Shown: positions 6,064-11,619 of the stretch, one piece after another | Layout of the letters: the number at the start of each line of letters is the position of its first letter | Numbering within the stretch: the first letter of the stretch is position 1 | Assembly: GCA_902805985.1 (NCBI GenBank) | Contig: CADCUW010000511.1 | Coordinates: forward strand, 1 to 11,619 | Direction: 5' to 3' | Source of the DNA: an uncultured Rubrobacteraceae bacterium | GTDB taxonomy: Bacteria > Actinomycetota > Rubrobacteria > Rubrobacterales > Rubrobacteraceae | DNA length: 11,619 nucleotides | Notes under the pieces: model-generated | Told to the model about the DNA's origin: nothing | Database searches by the model: none | Seen by the model: the letters and a program-made list of their open reading frames with translations, nothing else | Program-made: the position numbers and the translations under genes

Positions 6064-6921
6064 CTAACCGAAGAACGCCCGCACCTCCGCCAGCGTCGCT
6101 TCCGGCGCCTCCTCAGGTATGTAGTGCCCCGAGTCGATGGCCCGCCCGTCCACGTCGTCGGCCCACCCGCGCCAGACCTCCAAGACGTCGTAGTGCCCCT
6201 CAAGGAACCCCCGGCTGCCCCAGAGAGCGCGCACGGGACAGGTTATGCGCCGGCCGGCCTCCCGGTCTTCGGCGTCGTGCTCGTAGTCTATGGTGGCGGC
6301 GGCGCGGTAGTCCTCGCAGATAGCGTGGAGGGTCTCGGGATCGCGCAGGTAGCGTACGTACTCCTCCATCGCTTCGGGGGCGATAGCCTCGCTGCCGCCC
6401 CTGAAGAGGGACTTCTCCGGCTCGGAGGCGAGCAGGCGCTCCGGCAGGTCGAACGGCTGGGCGAGGAAGAACCAGTGCCAGTAGCCGAGGCCGAAGGCCA
6501 TGTCCGCCCGCGAGAAGGCCTCCCAGGTCGGGACGATGTCGAGGACGGCGAGCTTTGTGACGACCTCGGGGTGGTCGAGGGCCATGCGGTAGCCGACCCT
6601 CCCGCCGCGGTCGTGGCCGCACAGGGCGAAGCTCTCGAAGCCGAAGTGCTTCATGACCCCGATCTGGTCTTCGGCCATCGCCCGCTTGGAGTAGGGACCG
6701 TGGTCGGGAGCGCTCTCCGGCTTGGAGGAGGCGCCGTAGCCGCGCAGGTCGGTGGCTACCACCGTGAAGTCGTCTGTTAGCGCAGGCGCCACGAGGTGCC
6801 ACATCGTATGGGTCTGGGGGTTGCCGTGGAGGAGGAGGAGCGGCGGGCCGCTCCCGGCCACCCGTGCCAGGATCCCGACCCCTCCAACATCTACCGTCTC
6901 CGTCCGGAAACCTTCGAACAT
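6064..6921 (-). CDS. Alpha/beta-hydrolase, haloacetate/fluoroacetate dehalogenase-like
   Basis: The enzyme probably hydrolyses a carbon-halogen (or epoxide) bond through an aspartyl-ester intermediate in the cytosol. The 285-aa product has the oxyanion-hole motif HGNPQTHTMW (32-41), DLRGYGASSKP (58-68) and the nucleophile elbow GHDRGG with D104. It carries R105 and R108 after the nucleophile, D128, the cap pair H149-W150, Y213 and H266 (SGHYIPEE). As I recall it, fluoroacetate dehalogenase RPA1163 uses D110, R111, R114, D134, H155, W156, Y219 and H280. The first seven align here with a constant offset of 6, which supports dehalogenase rather than generic epoxide hydrolase. AAGGAG lies 8 bases before ATG 6921; the frame is open further upstream but overlaps the esterase. 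It is 29 bp downstream of the esterase stop, probably the same operon. The physiological substrate is not known. Confidence 0.85.
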   Translation of the reverse strand: MFEGFRTETVDVGGVGILARVAGSGPPLLLLHGNPQTHTMWHLVAPALTDDFTVVATDLRGYGASSKPESAPDHGPYSKRAMAEDQIGVMKHFGFESFALCGHDRGGRVGYRMALDHPEVVTKLAVLDIVPTWEAFSRADMAFGLGYWHWFFLAQPFDLPERLLASEPEKSLFRGGSEAIAPEAMEEYVRYLRDPETLHAICEDYRAAATIDYEHDAEDREAGRRITCPVRALWGSRGFLEGHYDVLEVWRGWADDVDGRAIDSGHYIPEEAPEATLAEVRAFFG

Positions 6922-6950
6922 GAGGACCGCTCCTTGGTTTGGCCGGTGGT

Positions 6951-7673
6951 CTACTCGACGTCCTTGGCGGCGCGGAGGATGATGTCGGTCACCTCCTCGG
7001 GGTGGGAGACGCCGACCGCGTGGGAGGCGCCCTCGATCTCCACTGTCTCCCGCGCCCCGGCGCGCTCGGCCATGAAGCGGTGGGACGCCGCGGGGATGTT
7101 CTTGTCGAGCCCTCCGAAGAGGAACCACGACGGGATGGACTTCCACGCCGGAGGACCCGAGGCCTCGTTCACCGCGACGTCCCGCAGCGGTCGCTGTCCC
7201 ACGGCCATCAGCGCGGTCCGCTCGGCCGGAACGTCTTCCGCGAACTGCTGGTGGTAAAGGTCCTGGCGAATGTACAGGTCGTTGCTACCGTCGGAGAGCG
7301 GGACGGTCCACACGGTCTCGCCGAGGGTGCCGCCGGGGAAACGGGCCGAGAGCTCACCCGCGCTCTCGCCCTCATCCGGGGCGTAGCCCGCGACGTACAC
7401 GAGCGCCCGGACGTTGTCTCGAAGCGCGTTGGTTATGACGGTGCCGCCGTAGGAGTGGCCCACCGCCACGACAGGCCCCTCGACGGCCTCGAAGATGCTC
7501 GCGAGGAAGTCGGCGTCGCCCGAGACGCTGCGGATCGGATTCGCCGCGGCGATCACCGTGTAGCCCTGACCTTGCAGGCGGACGATCACGTCGTCCCAGC
7601 TGGCGGACTCGGCAAAGGCTCCGTGCACGAGGACCACCGTGGGCCGGGATCCGTTTTGCGGGTTTTCGCTCAT
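6951..7673 (-). CDS. Alpha/beta-hydrolase, EstC/pyrethroid-esterase-like
   Basis: This is a small serine hydrolase of 240 aa from the branch that includes EstC-like esterases and plant hydroxynitrile-lyase/salicylate-esterase relatives. Visible features are the oxyanion motif VVLVHGAFAESASWDDVI (13-30), the nucleophile elbow GHSYGG with S74, the acid D190 in LFGGLDKNIP, and H218 in EGASHAV, a full Ser-Asp-His triad. The central part (LVYVAGYAPDEGES) is typical of this branch. There is no signal peptide, so it acts in the cytosol. ATG 7673 has AAGGAG 7 bases upstream, in the context CAAGGAGCG that is also found before the dehalogenase gene. The two genes are 29 bp apart and probably cotranscribed. 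Substrate unknown; ester hydrolysis of small compounds is most likely. Confidence 0.9.
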   Translation of the reverse strand: MSENPQNGSRPTVVLVHGAFAESASWDDVIVRLQGQGYTVIAAANPIRSVSGDADFLASIFEAVEGPVVAVGHSYGGTVITNALRDNVRALVYVAGYAPDEGESAGELSARFPGGTLGETVWTVPLSDGSNDLYIRQDLYHQQFAEDVPAERTALMAVGQRPLRDVAVNEASGPPAWKSIPSWFLFGGLDKNIPAASHRFMAERAGARETVEIEGASHAVGVSHPEEVTDIILRAAKDVE

Positions 7674-7845
7674 GATTCGCTCCTTGTCGAGTGTGTCGGG
7701 TAGTCCACCCCAGCCGCTCGGGGGCGGACCGAGGAGGGCCCAAAGCCGGCGACTACCAACGGCGCCGTCGCTTCAAGCTGGTGGTTCACGGGTCTCTGCC
7801 GGTACGGCTCCTCTCTGGGTGGCGAATGCCCTCCACCGGATGGAG

Positions 7846-7865
7846 AAGAAACCTTCGGGCCTCTT
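7846..7865 (-). terminator. Hairpin after the chloroperoxidase-like gene
   Basis: In minus-strand RNA, AAGAGGCC and GGTTTCTT form an 8-bp stem with two G-U pairs around loop CGAA, followed by the pyrimidine run CTCC. The plus strand has two A-C mismatches instead, so it favours the minus direction. It begins 18 bp past the stop at 7884. The rest of the 210-bp gap (7674-7883) holds no gene I can support; the esterase promoter should lie there but I see no convincing -35/-10 pair. Confidence 0.35.
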
Positions 7866-7883
7866 TGGGGGGACCGGTAGACC

Positions 7884-8729
7884 TCAACCTCGGATGAACG
7901 TCAGCAGGTCGTCGTTGAGCCGGTCCTTGTGCGTTACGGACAGACCGTGCGGCCCGCCTTCGTAGACCTTCAGGATCGCGTCTTCGATAATCTTCGACGA
8001 GCGTAGCGCCGAGGCGACTATCGGCACGATCTGGTCGTCGTCGCCGTGGATGATCAGGGTCGGCACGTCGAACCTCTTCAGGTCCTCCGTGAGGTCGGTC
8101 TCGGAGAAGGCCTTGATACACTCGTAGGCGTTCTTGAGCCCGGCCTGCTCGCTCTGGAACCAGAAGGCGTCCCGGGCGCCCTGGGAGACGTCGGACCCCG
8201 GCCTGTTGGCCCCGAAGAAGGGGTAGGCGAGATCCCTGTAGAACTGCGAAGGGTCGGCGGTGAGGCCGGCGCGGAGCTCGTCGAAGACGTCGATCGGCAG
8301 GCCGTCGGGGTTGGCTTCGGTCTTGAGCATCAGCGGCGGTATCGCGCTCACCAGCACGGCCTTGGCGACCCGGGAGGTGCCGTGGCGTCCTATGTAGCGG
8401 GTCACCTCCCCGCCGCCGGTGGAGTGGCCGACCATGACGGCGTCGTGCAGGTCGAGATCCTCGAAGAGTCGAGCGAGGTCGTCGGCGTAGGTGTCCATCT
8501 CGTTGCCGCCCGAGGGCTGGTCCGAGCGGCCGTGGCCGCGGCGGTCGTGGGCGATGGTGCGGTAGCCGTTCTGGGCCAGGAAGATCATCTGGTTCTCCCA
8601 GGCGTCGCCGCTGAGCGGCCAGCCGTGGCTGAAGACCACGGGCTGGCCCTCGCCCCAGTCCTTGTAGTAGATCTGGGTGCCGTCTTCGGTCGTGATTCGA
8701 GGGCCACGTTGGGCCGCGTTCGTGCTCAC
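7884..8729 (-). CDS. Alpha/beta-hydrolase, cofactor-free (non-haem) chloroperoxidase family
   Basis: This belongs to the bacterial non-haem haloperoxidase/perhydrolase family. Members form peracids from carboxylic acids and hydrogen peroxide in vitro, which then oxidise halides, but many are ordinary esterases in the cell. Numbered from the upstream ATG 8744, motifs are [15 protein letters not shown] (17-31), oxyanion [14 protein letters not shown] (36-49), [13 protein letters not shown] (65-77), nucleophile GHSTGGG with S108, acid D237 in HGDDDQIVP, and H266 in EGGPHGL. The length (281-286 aa) is usual. The start is ambiguous: ATG 8744 lacks a ribosome site, while GTG 8729 has GGGAG 8 bases upstream and gives the N terminus MSTN, common in relatives, so GTG is preferred. 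It lies between the large regulator and the esterase on the same strand. Confidence 0.9.
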   Translation of the reverse strand: MSTNAAQRGPRITTEDGTQIYYKDWGEGQPVVFSHGWPLSGDAWENQMIFLAQNGYRTIAHDRRGHGRSDQPSGGNEMDTYADDLARLFEDLDLHDAVMVGHSTGGGEVTRYIGRHGTSRVAKAVLVSAIPPLMLKTEANPDGLPIDVFDELRAGLTADPSQFYRDLAYPFFGANRPGSDVSQGARDAFWFQSEQAGLKNAYECIKAFSETDLTEDLKRFDVPTLIIHGDDDQIVPIVASALRSSKIIEDAILKVYEGGPHGLSVTHKDRLNDDLLTFIRG

Positions 8730-8797
8730 CGTCGTGTCTCCCATCCGCTGGCGGTCGTCGTCTCGTTCTCTCGATCGCTACGGAGCTTACTAGGAGG

Positions 8798-8815
8798 GCG
8801 TTGCAAGAGCGTTGC
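8798..8815. promoter_or_regulatory. Direct repeat in the promoter region of the chloroperoxidase-like gene
   Basis: GCGTTGC occurs at 8798-8804 and 8809-8815, an 11-bp period (one helix turn), in the gap between the regulator stop and the hydrolase start. This is the place for an operator, and the period fits side-by-side binding of an activator. On the minus strand TTGCAA inside it could serve as -35, but no good -10 follows at 17 bp. Function is inferred only from position. Confidence 0.25.
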
Positions 8816-8854
8816 GGGGGGCCGCGCCCGGCATGGAGGGCTCGGGTTCCCTGG

Positions 8855-11619
8855 CTAATTGTGCCCGAGCAAGCGGCGCACCCTCGGCGCCGAAAGGAAA
8901 CCCTCCCTGAGCCTTTCGTCCTCTATCTTTTCCGCGAGGGTTATCAGGGTCCGCGCCGCCCGGGAGAAAGCCGCGCGCGCTCTTTCGGTCTCCCCACACC
9001 GCTCGTAAAGATCGCCGATCATGGCCCGGATCTGCCACAGTTCCCCCGGCGGCCCGATCTCCTCGGCGAGCGCCTCGGCTTCGCGCAGCAGCTCTATCGC
9101 CCTATGCATGTTGCCTTCCCATACGCATAGGACCGCCAGCGATCGAAGGTATGACATCCGATCGCGGTCGTTCGTCTGCGCGCGTTCGGCGAAGCGGCGC
9201 ACCTCTTCTCGGGCGAGTCCTTCATCCCCTCCTCGCAGGAGCGCCTCGACCCCGTGGTGGAGATGGATGCTAAGCAGCGGGTTGAGGAACGTGCCTAACT
9301 CATAGGCCCTCCTGGCGTGGGCGTAGGCGCCCTCCCAGTCCTCGGACAGGACGGCCAGCACGCAAAACCTGGCGTGGGAAAACACCCGGTAGTGCCCCCG
9401 CTCCACCGCTTCCTCGTAGGCCGCGTGCGCCTCTGGGAGGTTCAGCAGCGCCTCGTAAATCTCTCCGAGACGGCCGAGGTTAGCTCCCAGCAAGAACGCA
9501 TCTTGCACCTCGCGAGCCCGCTCTGCTCCCCTTCTGGCGAGCATAAGCGCCTCCTCGTACTCACCGGCCTCCTGAAACCCCATGCCAGTCGCCCACAAAC
9601 TCATCATCTCAATGCGTTCCGGTAGCTCTCCGGAGATATCCCGCGCCTCGTGTGCGATCGCGATCCCTTCCTGCGGCCTGCCCTGGAAGATCCGGACGTA
9701 CGCGAGATAGACGAGACATTGGATCTCCGTGGCCTTGTTGCCCGCCCTCCACGAGGCCGAGAGCCCCATAACCCCAACCAGCGTCGATGGAAGTTCCGTC
9801 CGCGCAGGCGTTGGGTGCTCGGCCAGCTGCCGACTCAAGGTGGCGCCCTCCTCGGCGTGAGCCGCCGCTTCCTCCAGCCTGCCCGCGAAGGTCTCCAATC
9901 GCGCCAGGACGGTCAAGGTCCGCGCTACCAGATCCGGACGCCCGACTGCTCGGGCTGAGGTCAGAGCCTTCTCGGCGCGCGGCCTGGAGCGCTCGAATTC
10001 TCGCGTCCGAAGGGTCATGGCATCCACCAGGTTGCACTCGGTCTCCGCCAGCGCCTCCGCGAGGCCTGCTCTCTCGGCGACCTCAAGTGCCTCTTTCAGA
10101 AGCGCCGTGACCTGGCGGGTATCGTTCTCTTTGTGGAAGTGGACAGCTGCCAGGTGGTTTAGGGAGATCACCTTGAGCCTCGCGTCGCCCGCCTCTCTCG
10201 CCAAGGCGAGCATCGTTTCGTAAGCCCTGCGGGCTTCCTCCCACTCATCGGCCATCTCGTAGGCACGACCCAGCTGGGTGTAAAGGTGCTCGATCTCCTG
10301 GATCGAGGGCTTGACCGCTCCGTCTGGCCATTGTCCTGCCAATACATCCCGTGCCCGCCCGTAATGTACGATGGCGTCCCGCACGGCGAACACCTCCGCG
10401 GCCGCGTCGCCGGCCGCCAAAGAATACCGAAATACTTGCTCTACGATGCCGGCGGCCAGCGCGTGGCGCGCCAGCTGCGCAGCGGGAGCATTGCCCTCCT
10501 TCAAGACCTCCAAGGCCCTGCGGTGCAGCACCGAGCGCCGCGTCTGCCCGCCCTCGGTGTAGGCCACCTGCCTTATCTTCTCGTGGGAGAACGAGTAGGC
10601 GGCACCGAGGCGTGGTGGGGAGCCCTCCTCTACTTCTAGGGCGCCGCCTTCGTCCAGCAGAAGGCGACGCCCGACCAATTCGTCGAGCCCCCGCAGGCCT
10701 TCGGCCTCTCTCATCCCCACGACGCCCAGAAGCGACTCGAAGCCGAAACGCCGACCCAAAACGGCCCCCGCAACCAACAACTCGGAGGCTGCGGGCGAGA
10801 GCCGGGAGAGGCGCGAGCGGATCACCTCCCGCACGCTGTGCGGTAGCAGAGCGCTTGAGGCGTTCCCCATTCTCAAGGCCGGGCCAACCACGAGAACGAC
10901 CCCTCCGCCCGGACGGGCTCTTAGCACGAGCTTTCCCTCTTCGAGTAATGACTTGAGCGTCTCGACGAGGTAGAAAGGCTGCCCGTCGCTCCCCGCGGCG
11001 AGCCATTCCCCGAAGCGCTCCAACTCGGAACGCGCTTCGTCCGAGCCCTCTGGCTGCTCCTCCGGCTGCTCCTCCGGCTGCTTCTCTGGCCCCTTCCCTG
11101 ACTCCTCCGCTGTTCTGCCAGCACCCGCCAGTCGCCGCAGCAGCCCCAGGACTTCCTCGTTCGCCAGCGGGCCAAGGGCCAGGCTCCTCAAGGGCAGCCT
11201 GCGCCCCAGCGACCGGAGCCACCTCCCGAAGCCGGCCCTGCCCTCCGGTTCCTCCGGGCGGGCGGCGATGAGTACCAAGACGGGCGCTCCCTGCTCCGAC
11301 CAGCGCCTCCCCGCGTAGTCGAGCACCTCCAGCGTGGTGGCGTCGGCCCACTGCAAGTCGTCCAGGAAGAGAACCACCGGGGCGCGGGAGGCCAGCGCCC
11401 CCACCGTCCTGGCTATCGCCTCGAAGAGTGCCCCCTTGGCCGTCTCCCCATCGCCGGAGGCCGGGGAGGGAAGGTCGGGGTACCTGTCCTTGAGCTCCGG
11501 CAGGAGGCGGGAGAGCTCGGAGAGCCAGGCGTCCTCCAGGAGGTCGTCGGGTGCTCGCTCCCTCTCGATGCGGGGCCTGATCCCCTCCAACAGCGGCCCG
11601 TAGGGCAGCCCGGCGCCCT
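8855..11619 (-). CDS. Large STAND/AAA-type ATPase regulator with TPR-like tail (5' end beyond window)
   Basis: About 920 residues are visible. The frame is open at the right edge, where it reads AGLPYGPLLEGIRPR, a sequence that follows Walker A in AAA_16-type signalling ATPases, so the TTG at 11590 is not a start and the P-loop lies outside. Walker B is PVVLFLDDLQWAD (about 80-92 in the visible part). Next come sensor-like VLVLIAARPEEPEG, an acidic QPEE repeat linker, a winged-helix-like region (HSVREVIRSRLSRLSPAASELL, FSHEKIRQVAY), and then about 500 residues of TPR-like helical pairs (LYTQLGRAYEMADEWEEARRAY). The protein ends SAPRVRRLLGHN with no LuxR-type helix-turn-helix, so any output domain (BTAD/SARP, cyclase or kinase) must be N-terminal. 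It is upstream of and codirectional with the three hydrolase genes and may control them; that link is inferred. Confidence 0.88.
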   Translation of the reverse strand, partial: GAGLPYGPLLEGIRPRIERERAPDDLLEDAWLSELSRLLPELKDRYPDLPSPASGDGETAKGALFEAIARTVGALASRAPVVLFLDDLQWADATTLEVLDYAGRRWSEQGAPVLVLIAARPEEPEGRAGFGRWLRSLGRRLPLRSLALGPLANEEVLGLLRRLAGAGRTAEESGKGPEKQPEEQPEEQPEGSDEARSELERFGEWLAAGSDGQPFYLVETLKSLLEEGKLVLRARPGGGVVLVVGPALRMGNASSALLPHSVREVIRSRLSRLSPAASELLVAGAVLGRRFGFESLLGVVGMREAEGLRGLDELVGRRLLLDEGGALEVEEGSPPRLGAAYSFSHEKIRQVAYTEGGQTRRSVLHRRALEVLKEGNAPAAQLARHALAAGIVEQVFRYSLAAGDAAAEVFAVRDAIVHYGRARDVLAGQWPDGAVKPSIQEIEHLYTQLGRAYEMADEWEEARRAYETMLALAREAGDARLKVISLNHLAAVHFHKENDTRQVTALLKEALEVAERAGLAEALAETECNLVDAMTLRTREFERSRPRAEKALTSARAVGRPDLVARTLTVLARLETFAGRLEEAAAHAEEGATLSRQLAEHPTPARTELPSTLVGVMGLSASWRAGNKATEIQCLVYLAYVRIFQGRPQEGIAIAHEARDISGELPERIEMMSLWATGMGFQEAGEYEEALMLARRGAERAREVQDAFLLGANLGRLGEIYEALLNLPEAHAAYEEAVERGHYRVFSHARFCVLAVLSEDWEGAYAHARRAYELGTFLNPLLSIHLHHGVEALLRGGDEGLAREEVRRFAERAQTNDRDRMSYLRSLAVLCVWEGNMHRAIELLREAEALAEEIGPPGELWQIRAMIGDLYERCGETERARAAFSRAARTLITLAEKIEDERLREGFLSAPRVRRLLGHN
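11052..11086 (-). repeat. 12-bp tandem repeat coding for an acidic QPEE linker
   Basis: The plus-strand unit GGCTGCTCCTCC is present at 11052-11063 and 11064-11075, with a degenerate third copy to 11086. In the regulator it encodes QPEEQPEEQ, a charged flexible linker inserted between the ATPase core and the following domain. Unit length keeps the frame, so copy number may vary between strains. Confidence 0.8.

Noticed and set aside
6922..7146. N-terminal extension of the dehalogenase-like gene
   Set aside because: It would overlap the esterase coding region, and ATG 6921 has AAGGAG at 8 bases and begins the domain at the usual place.
7691..7897. A plus-strand 68-codon frame in the gap between two hydrolases
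   Set aside because: No ribosome site, no motif, and composition of non-coding GC-rich DNA; the gap more likely carries a terminator and a promoter.
10245..11351. A 368-codon minus-strand frame inside the large regulator
   Set aside because: It is an alternate frame of GC-rich coding DNA, extremely rich in Arg and Gly with no motif; the overlapping frame shows clear Walker B and helical repeats.
11588..11590. TTG as the start of the large regulator
   Set aside because: The reading frame continues upstream to the window edge with family-typical residues (LPYGPLLEG), so the gene is simply cut.
1..11619. tRNA, rRNA, CRISPR, insertion sequence or toxin-antitoxin features
   Set aside because: I looked for cloverleaf-like palindromes, regularly spaced repeats, transposase or integrase motifs and small overlapping gene pairs and found none that hold up.

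Overview
The window is very GC-rich and densely coded. Its codon use (third positions mostly G or C, many GTG and TTG starts), Tat-exported cell-wall amidase, ABC polysaccharide exporter and large SARP/cyclase-style ATPase regulator suggest a high-GC actinobacterium. The overall style is most like Rubrobacterales, but that placement is an inference; no rRNA or other marker gene is present. There are no RNA genes, CRISPR arrays, integrases or insertion sequences, so it reads as ordinary chromosome.

Left part (1-5942), surface polysaccharide and envelope. A PAPS-dependent sulfotransferase runs off the left edge on the minus strand. A 25-codon ORF with a strong Shine-Dalgarno sequence lies just upstream and overlaps its start by 8 bases. 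Divergent from it, a Tat-secreted peptidoglycan amidase (lysozyme-like domain plus Amidase_2 domain) is followed on the plus strand by a tight four-gene unit: ABC-2 permease (Wzm-type), ABC ATPase with a C-terminal Wzt-like cargo domain, and two family-2 glycosyltransferases. Permease and ATPase overlap by 4 bp (ATGA), ATPase and first transferase are 5 bp apart, and the two transferases overlap by 4 bp (GTGA). The likely joint job is building a glycan on a lipid carrier at the inner face of the membrane and exporting it; sulfation is a possible modification and the amidase may remodel the wall.

Middle (5943-6063). A 121-bp convergent gap holds a hairpin that pairs better in minus-strand RNA and a run of ten C.

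Right part (6064-11619), all minus strand. In transcription order: a large STAND/AAA-type ATPase with a long helical-repeat tail (its 5' end lies beyond the right edge), then three alpha/beta-hydrolases of different subfamilies: a cofactor-free 'chloroperoxidase', an EstC-like esterase and a haloacetate/fluoroacetate-dehalogenase-like enzyme. The last two are 29 bp apart with near-identical ribosome sites and look like an operon. The three hydrolases may form a detoxification or stress cassette under the upstream regulator, but nothing in the sequence proves this. I found no clearly new system. The best leads are the short ORF at the sulfotransferase start, the complete dehalogenase pocket, and the co-location of sulfotransferase and polysaccharide exporter.
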